From Wolfiporia cocos (lineage: Eukaryota > Basidiomycota > Agaricomycetes > Polyporales > Phaeolaceae): 64,000 nt of DNA. Location of the stretch: positions 3,658,001 to 3,722,000 of the forward strand of contig JACCLO010000001.1 of the NCBI GenBank assembly GCA_029448655.1. Reading direction: 5' to 3'. Position numbers and translations under genes: made by a program. The number at the start of each line of letters is the position of its first letter. Position 1 is the stretch's first letter. This document shows, in pieces, positions 44,255 to 54,134 of the stretch. The notes under the pieces were generated by a model. The model was not told where the DNA came from. It did not search any database and saw only the letters and a list, made by a program, of their open reading frames with translations.

Positions 44255-46914
44255 ACTCATCGACTTTCGTTCGCTACGATCCTTTTCTCAATAAGCCGCT
44301 CAAGGGATGCCCCCACCTAGACATCGCACGCCCTCCATTCATGTACTCCGATTGAACCTCTGTATTGTACTGTTGCCTATTCAACAGGTAATAACAACTC
44401 GTCACGGCATCTAATGGCAGGTTTCTTTTTATCGGCAGAATACTAGTTTGTGCCATTCGCAGACACAGGGAGACTGTCGGAAGTCTCTGGTCCGGCGGGA
44501 TCTGCCGGATGCCTTTATATGGGAATAAATGTCACGAGCTTTAGAATGCAAAACTAAGGCAAATAATATAATATTGACTTGCACAGCTTCCATCACAATA
44601 GAGAGATCTGCTGGGACCTAGGTCAAGGTTAGTTCAAGGAAAGGTTTGAGGAAAGTGGAGCACAGCTTGAGGCCCATGGTCTTGTGCCCATGTTAGCAAC
44701 ACAGGACCCTATGTACTAGTAGTGTATAGTAGTGTTGCTGAAGTTCAGTTCAGAACCAAGGTATCACAAACTGCTCTGGCATACCATGATATGGCCTGAG
44801 GTTGCTACCCAGCAGGGGCTTCCAGACTAGCATGCAAAGGATAATAAGTTTGAGGGGACTGTCACGGAACGTACCCCTGGCCTCTATCCCTGTCTCCCTA
44901 CACCCTATCTCCTAGCTCCTATGCTCCTATGGGTTACGCAGTAAGGGCTAAGGGCCGACATTGAGGTTGTCGAGCAGTGTGGTGGTCAGGTTACTGTCAC
45001 ACGCCAATTTCAAACCTATAGGCACAGTACCTTTTCTGATCATCGTGACACAAGACAATACCTTGTGTCCACCTATAACCGGCCTAAGCCCCAATCCTAC
45101 AACTCCTATGAGGGATGTTGAAAGGAACGTCACATAAGAGATATCGACAATGTTGAGGGACTCAGACTAGCAGACGAGCAAGGCAAGTGAGAAGGCATAA
45201 AGGCATATGCATATTGGTCTAGGGCCTAAAGTCGAGAATATCAAGCATGAGCTGTAAGGCTCAGTATCACAGTACGACTTACTGTGATACTAGACGCGGA
45301 ACCTCAAGTCTATGTGCTATTGAGATGCGCAGGGAGAGCCCCCAGCGCGACTGGTGAGGCAGAGGTTCTAGCAGTCTAGCACGTGCAGTATGAAGCAGAG
45401 GCACATTGGGCGCAATAGATGAGAATCTAAAGGATGAGGAGACGTCCTCATCCCTACTGCGTTATATACATGATGGCGCGCTTATTGTACACTAGCTACC
45501 TTGCCCTAAAGAGGGTCTGTGCGCATAAGGCGCACAGACGTAACGCTGTAACTAGTGACGCTATCATGTGATACTTGTGACCGTGAGTTACATACCCTTG
45601 TCTTATCTACAACAAGATCTAATCTAAAAGTCAGGTGACTACAGCGAAAAGGAATGCCACACTGTTTTGTGACACTCAGCGAGATATGGTATATATACAT
45701 GCAGCGCAACACAGGTAGCTAAGCTCGCCCTAAAGTAAGAGGGTCTGTGCGTAAAGTATCGGCGCTAGCAGTAAACTAGGTAACGTGACTACCTAGGGGT
45801 CGTGACCAAGTCGGTGGGGGGCTACGTGTAACCGTAAGTCCATAGTGTATGTCACGGCTTTCCACGTGACCCTTATATTGCCATACGCCGGGGTCGAACT
45901 CACGTATCTACGTCCCCCTATCACATGATCTCCCCTATGGTCACCTGACTTATAGATAGCGTACATGTACACAGCCTCTATCTTATCTACCAGCGTTGGG
46001 CAGCGTAGGGGCCACCTTTAGGGTGGCCTTGGTGGCAGTGTTGTCACATCATGTATATAGTCTGTAGCGTTCTGAGGCTTACTCCTCAGAACAGTTATTG
46101 TAACGTTGGGGCGTGTCCCTCTTACAACACCTCTCCTCTGCGTGCCTCAGTCGACGACAAACGTTTGCTGGCCTCTGCCCTATATCCTCGCGCTAGCCTG
46201 TGGTTCCCCTCGCTGGTAGTATCGTACGCGACATCAGCAGGACCATACCCCGTGTTAGCCAACGGTGCTGGTAGCGCCTCAATAGGCCGCAGACCCAGAG
46301 TGAGTCTGTGTCAGTGTAACTACAGCAGCGGGTCATGTGATGTATAGACAAAAGTACCTGAGTTCAAGCCTGAGCCGTGAAGCCAACCCAAAAACCTTTG
46401 GCTGGCGCAGGTGCTTTCATGTCTCAGAGAGAATCTGTGACACATCGAGAGCACCCCTGAGGCTGGAAACCCGATGCCCCAGCTAGATCCAAGCCCTACA
46501 TACATATCACTACAGGCACTAGCTAACAGCATCACCAACCCCGCCTAAGAACCCTAGTCCCAGACCCTACGTCCAGTCCAACATAACAGTCACGTGACCA
46601 CGACCAACTACGATGAGCCCAGTAGCACCTAACCAGACCAACCCCTTGCTACATATACCACACCTCATCAGGTCACGACCATCCAGACTCATGGCTAGGA
46701 CCCTGTCCACCCAATCAACCGAACCCTACACCTCCCGTCTCCATGAACCACCGCCATTACTGGCTACCCGGTCATTACCGACCAAGGACTTGTGCCATTA
46801 CTGGCACGGACTATGTACTATACGGACTAAGGCCCAAGGGAGGCCTTAAACCCCATAGCGCCCCGGTCAATGAAGAACACCGACCTCAGGCAGCCCTTGT
46901 ATGACTGAGAACCC
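44255..46914. repeat. Gene-free region made of LTR relics
   Basis: No gene is supported in these 2,660 bp. The sequence repeats motifs seen in the delimited LTRs further right. An LTR-type start TGTCACGGAACG lies at 44860 and an LTR-type end AGTCTGTGTCA at 46303-46313. TATA-like ATATACATG boxes (minus orientation) lie near 45,470 and 45,690, each followed by the phrase GGGTCTGTGCG. No target-site duplication could be matched, so individual elements are not delimited. A hairpin is listed separately. Confidence 0.55.
45263..45291. repeat. Perfect 12-bp inverted repeat with 5-base loop
   Basis: AGTATCACAGTA (45263-45274) is followed after CGACT by its exact complement TACTGTGATACT (45280-45291). 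A near copy occurs at about 49,631-49,660. The stem has the same CACAG-spacer-CTGTG design as sequences at the ends of the neighbouring LTRs. Confidence 0.85.
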
Positions 46915-47877
46915 TGTCACAGATTTGGGACATAGCACATTTTTCCGCGCATTTTAGCACCATTTCTGGCCTATATACAAGCCTCTACGAAGTTATCCGG
47001 GACTTATCCCACCATGCCGCACCTGCCGAGGTATTATAACGGAACCTTACGGCCGAATAGGCCTTAACCAACACATGACCAGAGTCTAGAGTCCACAAGT
47101 CGACCAGGCTCTCTACGTCAGCGAGCGCCACTCGCATAATAATGGCAACATGGCACAACAGCTGACTAAGCTCCATGCACCTTCGGTCCATCAAGCTGAG
47201 AAGCCTAACGACCATCACGCATCACCGGCACTACAGCACCTCCGTGCTTCTATCACCGGCACTATGCAACCCCCGGACTTCCCGTCACCGGCATAGTCCT
47301 ACCTCCGGGCTTCTAGCCCCGGCAATGTGCAACCACCGTGCTTCTCACACCGGCGTTGCCATATCTCCGAGCCAGCCGCAAGGCCTCACTCCCACGTCAC
47401 CACCGGTCCGTTCATAACACCGGTTTATGACATCACACTCGGCCTTCTCGGCCTGAGTCATCCAGGGCCTGGCGAATAGCCATAGTCCCTCAAGGTACCG
47501 GTACAACCGGCCTTCCATATACCCGGGCTGCGCCTGACTTCCACATGTCCACCGCAAGGTGACACCACCGCTCTCTTTATCCCTATTGGCCCGGCCATTA
47601 CCGGCCGTCCCACGGTCTTTCTAGAGTAGCGTACACGTCAGCACACGCCGTTAGGGCGCACTGACCATTCTTTAGGGTAGACACACTAGTTAGTAGCACG
47701 TGCTCTATCCCTGTACATATTTAAGACCAAGGCTAGACACCTTGATATCTTAGTTCTATTCTTCTCGGCTACCGCCGCAGAAGCACCTCTCACCTCTGTA
47801 GCTTGCCTTCTAACCCCTCACCGTCTTATCTGAGTAAGACCCCCAAGGTGGTGAGTCCCACAAGTTGGCTTGTGTCA
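46915..47877 (+). mobile_element. Solo LTR F of a Ty3/Gypsy-type element
   Basis: The 963-bp unit starts TGTCACAGATTTGGGACAT and ends CTTGTGTCA. It is flanked by a perfect 5-bp target-site duplication AACCC (46910-46914 and 47878-47882). Its start matches the start of the Gypsy-2 LTR, so it belongs to a related family in the opposite orientation. A TATA-like box (TATTTAAGACC) lies near 47,720. It contains the degenerate repeat array at 47,215-47,360. No internal coding region remains, so it is the product of LTR-LTR recombination. Confidence 0.85.
47215..47360. repeat. Degenerate tandem array inside LTR F
   Basis: About three to four imperfect units of about 40-45 bp alternate the phrases CACCGGC and CTCCGTGCTTCT or variants. 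The array sits in the 5' third of the solo LTR and is not coding. Confidence 0.6.
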
Positions 47878-47882
47878 AACCC

Positions 47883-48449
47883 TAGCAGTCGCAAGGCGCT
47901 ACACCCCGATCGCAGCCGATCACGCTCGATCACCCAAGGCCATTACTGGCCAGTCCACGATCACTAGCTACGTCACCAATCACGGCCCACTAAAACCGCC
48001 ATTACCGGCTACGGCCCCCGATCCACGCTAGAATCCCGATCACAGACTTAGAACTCCATCATTACCGGCGAACCCCCGATCAACGAGAACCACTGACTCG
48101 GGCCAAACCCACTACATTGCCATGGCCGTCCCGCGCTCTACGATCCCACGCCCCGATGCCATTACAGGCCACCACGTAGCTAATTAGCTTACCTCAGCGC
48201 TGATGCCTTATAGGCCACGCCTAAACATGTACAAACAGTAGTAGAGATATATAATAGCCAGACAGTCTTGAGCAAACCTCAGACTTGTCTTGGCCTTTGC
48301 AGCCTTAGATGCCCCGGACCAGGAAGGCGCCTTTGAGCGAGCCCCCTTCCCCTGGGTGTGTGTCTAGGGTAGCGCTTGTGTCAGTTACACAGACTAGCGA
48401 GTGGCTTGGAAGTAGTCGCACACGCAGGGACAGTCATGTAGCACAGAGG
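47883..48449. repeat. LTR relic around and right of solo LTR F
   Basis: This stretch carries four copies of the GCCATTACYGGC motif (47939, 47998, 48058 and 48158). A TATA-like GATATATAAT box follows near 48,246, and then a 92-codon open frame from 48,309 (MPRTRKAPLSE). It looks like the promoter and leader end of an older LTR into which LTR F inserted. The open frame could be the beginning of a gag remnant, but nothing in it is recognisable. Confidence 0.45.
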
Positions 48450-48593
48450 ATGCTACCCATGGTAGAGTTTCAGTCACCGAGATTAATTCAGCAACTGCAC
48501 TTTGTTAGCGCTGTGCAGTTGCCCAAGTGCTCAGCTAGCGCCGGAGAAATAAGATTAATCTGTGTTGAGCAGATTAATCTGACTTAATTTCTA

Positions 48594-48678
48594 AAAATTA
48601 CATGAGACAGAATTGAACTGCAAGCCATAGCAACGCAATGAGCAGACATGAATTATACCATTACACTAAAAGGATTTG
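48594..48678 (-). other. tRNA-like sequence with A- and B-box-like motifs, not a functional tRNA
   Basis: Read on the minus strand, AGTGTAATGG resembles a pol III A box. GCAGTTCAATTCT about 45 bases later resembles a B box, and a run of five T follows. No acceptor stem can be formed from the ends, so this is at best a tRNA-derived promoter fragment. Confidence 0.35.
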
Positions 48679-48945
48679 CTAGATTACAATTGTATGATTT
48701 ATGCCAAGAGTTTTTTGCTCCCCCAAACTCCGGCCTAACAAAACTTTTTCATCAAGGTTTAGGCTCCTAGCCTTGATAGCTCTATGTTGGGTGTAGAATT
48801 ATGACTATAGTATACTTTTACTGTAGCTAGTGCTTCAACTGACCAATTTCTCAAAGTCAATGAATTACTTGACGTAAATTTTTGAATGACCAAAATTTTT
48901 TCATTATTGGGTATATAGCATATGAAGAAGCCCACCCACTGTATT

Positions 48946-49040
48946 GCTCCTTGGTGTAGCGGTAAGCTCATGGACATCTTGTATGCTGGCCCTGCTGTCC
49001 GGAGGTTGAGAGTTCAATCCCTATCAGTGCGGTTTATTTT
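48946..49040 (+). other. tRNA-like sequence with A- and B-box-like motifs, not a functional tRNA
   Basis: TTGGTGTAGCGGTAAGC resembles the D arm/A box, GGACA and TGTCC could form an anticodon-like stem with an oversized 19-base loop, and GAGTTCAATCC resembles the B box. A TTTT run follows at about 49,037. Acceptor and T stems do not pair properly. Confidence 0.4.
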
Positions 49041-49171
49041 ATCAATTTGGTAGATTAATTTACAGATTGATATGCACATGGGGAACTGCGCAGCACTAAC
49101 GAAGCGCAGTTGCTATATTAATCTCAGTGACTGAAGTCCCTCACCCATGTATGTTAGGGTGTGACAAGAGG

Positions 49172-50013
49172 TGAATAACTCTGAGGAGTACCTCAGAGTG
49201 GTGGGGCATATATACATGTGGGTAGCCGCAACTATACTACGCCGGCCTGCCCTAAAGGCAGGGGCCGTGCTCTGCTACTGCTGGTATCATGTGTCATATA
49301 TGCATAATGTGACGTCAGTATCTAGGCCCTAGCTGGGGGACCTAAGCTGACGCGTCATAACTACAACTATCTACCATGTGACTGACCTAAAGGTGCTGGC
49401 ACATGCCGGTCATGTGACTACTGGGGCTCAGGTGTCTAGGATGGGAGGGTGAGCGCTAAGGCTCTAGGGGCTGCTAGAGGGCGGCGTTTAGCCCTAAATG
49501 ACCTAGAAATCTGTACCTGGCATGCCACAGATAAATCTGTGACAGGGACACATCCCATGATGAGAATAACCAGTTTGAGGTGTAAACCTCAGGCGATGCT
49601 GCCTATATACATGTGGGTCAGGTACTGTGGGTATCACAGTACACCTTACTGTGGTATCCCGGTAGTGATGTGCAAGCCCCAGCCTGGCTCAAAGGCCCCG
49701 GCTTTGGCCTGGCTTTGGATGGCCCACAGCTTTCATGTCAAGCTGGGCCATGGATGACAGCCCATGGCTTGGCACAGCCTGAGCCAGGGCTTAGCCAGGG
49801 CTTTCTGTTAGCAAGATGTTGATTGCAGTGCCTGTAGCGTAATCCATTAAATTCTCACACATGCCAGACGTGATATATCAAGTAGTGTGTTATATTGTAC
49901 TGTTCAACAGTACCACTACAACACCACTGGCTTGCTAGTTGATAAGAGGCACATATACATCATCATTGTCATCTCCCAATATCTCCATACCATCACTATC
50001 AGACAGACCCTCC
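49172..50013. repeat. LTR relic sequence, no gene
   Basis: The stretch contains two minus-orientation TATA-like ATATACATG boxes (about 49,208 and 49,605), the phrase CTGCCCTAAAGGCAGGGGCC, and a near copy of the 12-bp hairpin at about 49,631-49,660. A GGCTT/AGCCT-rich low-complexity tract covers 49,673-49,805. It is probably one or more old LTRs; ends could not be fixed. Confidence 0.5.
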
Positions 50014-50664
50014 TGTCACAGATTTTATCAGGTCTTCATACCTAAAAGACTCGTGTCTGGGATTATATTTCGCATTTTACGCCTTACCTATCACATGCCA
50101 CACAGGCGCTTAGGCATCACATGATAGTTCCCTTATGGGGCTACAATATTGCTTATTAGCACGTGACCATGAGAATAGCTTAGACAAGCTCTACCATGGT
50201 AACAGATCACATAACTGTATAGTTATAAGCCACCCAAACCTTGCCTAGGTTAGGTACTCATGACCTACATGGTCACCTGACAATAAGACGCGTCTTAACA
50301 CGCTACTAAGCTGGTTTACATCAGCGTTCCAGGCAAATGCACCTGACCTGCTGACTAACATTTGTTGCCACAAAGCACAAACATGGACCTACCGTCCAAA
50401 GCACATACATGATTGGGCCACTCATTACCTGGCACCCAAACAACCACGCGCTTGCCATTACCGGCTCGTGCACAGACCATCTAGCTTTAGGGCAGACCAT
50501 TACTGGTCGTTGCAACCCATGTATATAAGCTTGACCTCTAAGGTGTAGTTGCCTTAGAAATATTCACTTTGTTTGTAACCTGCTCATACCAAGCTTGTTA
50601 CCACATACCTTGTCGACTACCAGCAACCCTTACTATCAAGTAAGTAAGTCCCATAACTGTGTCA
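50014..50664 (+). mobile_element. Solo LTR H
   Basis: The unit starts TGTCACAGATTTTATC and ends CATAACTGTGTCA (651 bp). Flanks CCTCC on the left and CCTCT on the right are a probable decayed duplication. The promoter-like TGTATATAAGC is at about 50,520. It carries two GCCATTAC-type motifs (50,454 and 50,495). Confidence 0.65.
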
Positions 50665-50668
50665 CCTC

Positions 50669-50741
50669 TGACACAGACATACTCGGATGTGGGACCTGCC
50701 ATGGGCAGGGAGTAACCCCAAGGCCTTCATGTCTGATGACA
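50669..50741. repeat. Fragment related to the LTR of the nested non-autonomous element
   Basis: TGACACAGACATACTCGG and the following about 55 bp closely match the start of the 57,496 LTR (TGACACAGACGTACTCGG). The fragment continues, after solo LTR E, with CAGTGGTGAGCGTAG at 51404-51418 and is then cut by the Gypsy-1 LTR. Confidence 0.7.
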
Positions 50742-50746
50742 ACGAG

Positions 50747-51398
50747 TGTCACAGTTTTGGGACATATTACCATTTTTTCCATATTTTTACCTATTTTTCT
50801 GGTATTTCTACGAGCATATTTACTGTTACGCTGTTAAGCGCCCGTACTACACATACACCTGCACAAACAACACGTACATAACATGGTTACACGTCCACTA
50901 ACCATAACAACGTGTACATAACACGGTTATACGCGACCATTACTCAGCGGCCTAACCTCCGAAGTCACGCGTCTTACTAATTCCCGATACCGGGATATGT
51001 CACAACGCTTACACCCTTCGGCCCGTGTTTTATCACATGCCAACGCACTCCATGACTCATATCCCGACCGGGCTATGTCATTAGTGCTTACCTGTCTTAG
51101 TCACCTCGCATACTACTGGTGCGGCCATTACCGGCGCACATGATCTACTAGGTAGTTAGGACTTAGCTGTATTTCGCCGTATGGCACACAGACCCACTTA
51201 GTGTTTGGTTCCCTTAGGGTTAGCCAAACACCGCATGTATATAAGCAAGGATGTCATTACCGACATACCTTAGATTTGTTCTCCTGAATAGCAACGAGTT
51301 GCACATACTCTTAGCTCCTTACTAGCCCCTCCCCCAGTCGCCTTAGCTCTCTCAAGCCACATCGGCTATTGGTGAGTCCCACAGCTTAGTCTGTGTCA
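50747..51398 (+). mobile_element. Solo LTR E, related to the Gypsy-2 LTR
   Basis: The 652-bp unit starts TGTCACAGTTTTGGGACAT and ends TTAGTCTGTGTCA. It is flanked by the perfect duplication ACGAG (50742-50746 and 51399-51403). Long stretches match the Gypsy-2 LTR at 60,394-61,092 in opposite orientation, such as GCTGTTAAGCGCCCGT and CCCGATACCGGGATATG. A TATATAAGC box lies near 51,238. Confidence 0.88.
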
Positions 51399-51418
51399 AC
51401 GAGCAGTGGTGAGCGTAG

Positions 51419-52134
51419 TGTCACTGTTACGGGTCGAACACCCGTTTGTATATTCGAGTCGCGAATATAGATCGTTCTTCTGCACGTAGGCGTATAGCCG
51501 TATGCAAGGCAAATACTCGTTAGATGCCTTCAAGTCCTAGGTGAAGTTCCTAGGAGATCGTATAATATCCAATACGCGTTAGAGGATATAATCTGTTCAG
51601 GTGCAAGTCTAATAGAATATAAGACTCGCCTAAGTCCGAGAAGTCAGTGTGCACTTCGAGGACTTAGTCGTTCGGTTGCTCGAGTGAGAAATACTGAGCG
51701 TAGTTTCCTACGTTTGAGAACGAGTATAAGACTTCTTGTTTGTACAACAAGGTCGAGCTGAAGAGCCTCGACGGTAAGTACATGAGTTTTTATACTACGC
51801 TAAGTTTTAGGGGTCAAGTCTGTCCCAGATGCCACCGATACTATCTACGCTATAGTCCCAAACGTCTGATAAGTATGGAGTGATATATCTGAGACGATAG
51901 ATAGGAATGATGGCGGTTGAATGCCATCTGTCAGCTAGTAAACGATGAACATGAAACGGTGGCAGGGTTGGATCTGCCAAAGATGAAACGAACCCTACAG
52001 ACTAGTACAACTGGGGATGCGCCCAGTAAGATTACGAATAGCCAGGGGGTTGGTTGCGCAACAAGTCCCTGTATCGTATTCGCCCGGTGGTGAGTTCTGT
52101 CGATATTCGAAAAATCAAAATAACCGTAACATCA
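51419..52134 (-). repeat. 3' LTR of Gypsy-1
   Basis: On the minus strand it begins TGATGTTACGG directly after the polypurine tract and ends CCGTAACAGTGACA. The terminal bases form an imperfect inverted repeat (TGTTACGG/CCGTAACA). Length is 716 bp. It was inserted into an LTR fragment at GAGCGTAG. Confidence 0.75.
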
Positions 52135-52135
52135 G

Positions 52136-52144
52136 CTCCCCCCT
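52136..52144 (-). other. Polypurine tract of Gypsy-1
   Basis: AGGGGGGAG on the minus strand lies directly upstream of the 3' LTR and is the expected primer site for plus-strand synthesis. Confidence 0.7.
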
Positions 52145-54134
52145 AGGCATTCGTCGGCCTCGACGAATTTTCCAAATTCCCCTCTTCAGAGTGCCTCGGC
52201 GTCCTGTTCGTTGTAGATGTCGCCGTTCCCGCTGATGGACGGGGTCGTAGGAGTTCTCCATACGAAGTGTTTGCGGCATTCATTCTGTCGATGACCTGGT
52301 TGATTGAGCCCACAAGCTCTGCAAATATAGTCGGGACAGTCGAGGATCCAGTGGTTAGCGGAACCACATTGTCGACACGGCTGCTCAGGTGAGGGCCTCG
52401 CTGGTACCCGTAGGGAAGGGATATCGCGGAGGTATTCGTTATGTTGGTACCTCCAATGGTGTGCGGCTCGGTGGAGGTTTCGTGCGGCCCATGTTGGTAG
52501 GGAGGCGGTGTCTCGTTCGTGCTCCCTCGCACCTCGCTCAAACTCCTCGCGGGTAATACTCTGCACTGAAGGAGATCGTCGAATAGGCGGCGTGCTATTC
52601 GCTCTTCGCTGTCGCGCTGGGGTAGCCCTAGGGCTCGTCGGGCGTGCAGGTGGTTCACGTCTCCCATTGCTTTCCATAACAGAAATATGTGGCGTCGGGT
52701 CTCTAACTCCTGTTCGGCGGGCCCTCTGAGTCTTGGTAGGCAACGGAAATAATACTCTATCACCCTCCATAAAATCAAACGGGCATGCAACTCGGCGTCG
52801 TTCGTCGGGGGTGAAAAAGCGGGCGGGTCGTGGTGTGTATTCGGGTCGACTGGGAGTAACGTGCTCGCAATCCTCGAAGTCGTTGAGCGCGTGTCGCAGT
52901 CGGGCTGTCGTAGTGGCGGCCAATCGGTCGATAAGTCTGTCGGTGAGTAGCTCGAGTCCCTCTCTCTGCGCTCTGATCTGCCCCTCCATTCGGACGAGGT
53001 CCTCGGTGATGTTCTGGTACGAGCTGTAAACGTGGGTGAGGTCCTGCGCGATGTCGAAGAGGGCCAACCAGCCATCGGCTCGGCCAGCAAAAGGTCCCTC
53101 GGCCCTGTACCAGAGGAGGGCGTGTCTAATCTGCAGGTGCTGGGGGGAGTACCTTCTTGGTGGCGTACCTCGCGGTCGGCCTCCTCGACGATCTGCATCG
53201 CCGGGGGTCGTGGTACAGCGGGGGAGCTGGTGACGAGTCGTCGACATACTATTACTGTCCTGTTTTCGAGTGTCGGGGTTGTCCTGACTCTCGTCCTGTG
53301 GTAGTCTTTTATCAGCTCCTTGGAATGCTCCAAGTTCGCCTCGTCTTCCCATGAGTTGTCGGCCGTAGCATAGCCTTTCCACTTGACGAAGTATTGGTGC
53401 TTCTTTCTTTGCCATCTGTCAGCCAAGATGGCTTCGACTTCGTACTCTTCTTGCCCCTTGATGATATCAGGTGGCGGCCGTAGGTAATTGGGTCCGTGTA
53501 CCCCTGTTTCTTTGAATGGCTTGAGTAAGGCAGCGTGGAAGACCGGATGAATTTTCCAATTCGCTGGTAACTGCAGCCGGTACGTCGTGGGTCCCATCTT
53601 TTCTGTGATGGTGAAGGGTCCTTCTCTTTTTGGTGCCAGCTTGTTCGATTCATAGGGGATCGTTAGGTTCTTGGCGTCGAGCCAGACCTTATCCCCTTTC
53701 TCAAGCTTCGGCAGTTCTCTGAGGAACCGCCCTGCCATTCTTTTCTGGGCTAATTCGTGCGCGATGAATGCCATCTTTCGCGCCTCTTTGATCTTCTTGA
53801 TCCTGTCGACGGCTGCCGGGACGTTCCCTACTCGGTCATAGTCTGGGAATCCTCTCGGGACGTATCCTAGGATTATTTCAAGTGGCGCTAGCCGGTTTTC
53901 AGTTTGTCTGGTGTTGTGCGCAAATTCGACGTCAGGCAGTCGTTGTACCCATTGGAAAGGGTCGTTCATGCAATAGATACGAAGGTATACTTCGATCTGT
54001 TGGTTCATCCTTTCCGTTTGTCCGTCTGTCTGGGGATGGTATGCTGTACTCATCGCTGACTCCGTTCCCTGCAGCTTGCATAATTCCCTGAATAGTTTTG
54101 ATGTGAATTGTGGTCCCCTGTCCGAGATGATTTT
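52143..54134 (-). pseudogene. Gypsy-1 pol, integrase C-terminal part with chromodomain and long tail
   Basis: This part follows the in-frame TGA at 54135-54137. It starts with IISDRGPQFTS, which holds the second catalytic Asp, then QTDGQTERMNQ with the catalytic Glu. The GPY/F-type module around LAPKREGPFTI and HPVFHAALLKPF comes next. A chromodomain follows (YEVEAILADRWQRKKHQYFV to about base 53,294), which in chromoviruses targets heterochromatin. The frame then stays open for about 380 more codons with Arg/Pro/Ser-rich, unrecognisable sequence that overlaps the zinc-knuckle frame. It is probably not all translated product. Confidence 0.82.
52186..53415 (-). CDS. Gypsy-1 zinc-knuckle ORF overlapping the end of pol in another frame
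   Basis: An ATG at 53415, inside the chromodomain coding region, opens a 409-codon frame shifted relative to pol. The product has a Pro-poor amphipathic middle (LVRMEGQIRAQREGLELLTD) that may be coiled coil. It then has FFTPDERRRVACPFDFMEGD, and near the C-terminus two retroviral-type zinc knuckles, CRQCGSANHWILDC (CX2CX4HX4C) and CRACGLNQPGHRQNEC (CX2CX6HX4C). Such knuckles bind nucleic acid and normally belong to gag. Here the ORF sits 3' of pol, in the position of env in retroviruses. Whether it is expressed is not shown; the long intact frame and paired knuckles argue for real coding. Confidence 0.62.
   Translation of the reverse strand: MAKKEAPILRQVERLCYGRQLMGRRGELGAFQGADKRLPQDESQDNPDTRKQDSNSMSTTRHQLPRCTTTPGDADRRGGRPRGTPPRRYSPQHLQIRHALLWYRAEGPFAGRADGWLALFDIAQDLTHVYSSYQNITEDLVRMEGQIRAQREGLELLTDRLIDRLAATTTARLRHALNDFEDCEHVTPSRPEYTPRPARFFTPDERRRVACPFDFMEGDRVLFPLPTKTQRARRTGVRDPTPHISVMESNGRREPPARPTSPRATPARQRRANSTPPIRRSPSVQSITREEFERGAREHERDTASLPTWAARNLHRAAHHWRYQHNEYLRDIPSLRVPARPSPEQPCRQCGSANHWILDCPDYICRACGLNQPGHRQNECRKHFVWRTPTTPSISGNGDIYNEQDAEAL

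Larger units (their letters stand above)
48450..49166. mobile_element. Candidate element with terminal inverted repeats
   Basis: A 62-bp sequence at 48469-48530 recurs inverted at 49074-49135 with 53 of 62 bases identical; most differences are transitions. The pair encloses about 540 bp of AT-rich sequence without coding capacity. The 5-mer AGAGG occurs at 48445-48449 and again at 49167-49171, which would serve as a target-site duplication if the element ends there. It may be a small non-autonomous DNA transposon. Two LTR pieces in opposite orientation are an alternative. Confidence 0.55.

Noticed and set aside
44860..46313. One complete LTR from TGTCACGG to AGTCTGTGTCA
   Set aside because: The flanking 5-mers (GGGAC and GTGTA) do not match and the interior shows more than one TATA-like box, so it is probably several relics.
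48594..49040. Two genuine tRNA genes
   Set aside because: A- and B-box-like motifs are present but acceptor and T stems do not pair and the anticodon loops are abnormal.
52143..53290. Functional domain in the pol tail behind the Gypsy-1 chromodomain
   Set aside because: The sequence is Arg/Pro/Ser-rich with no motif and lies opposite in frame to the zinc-knuckle ORF, so it is more likely an overprinted open frame.
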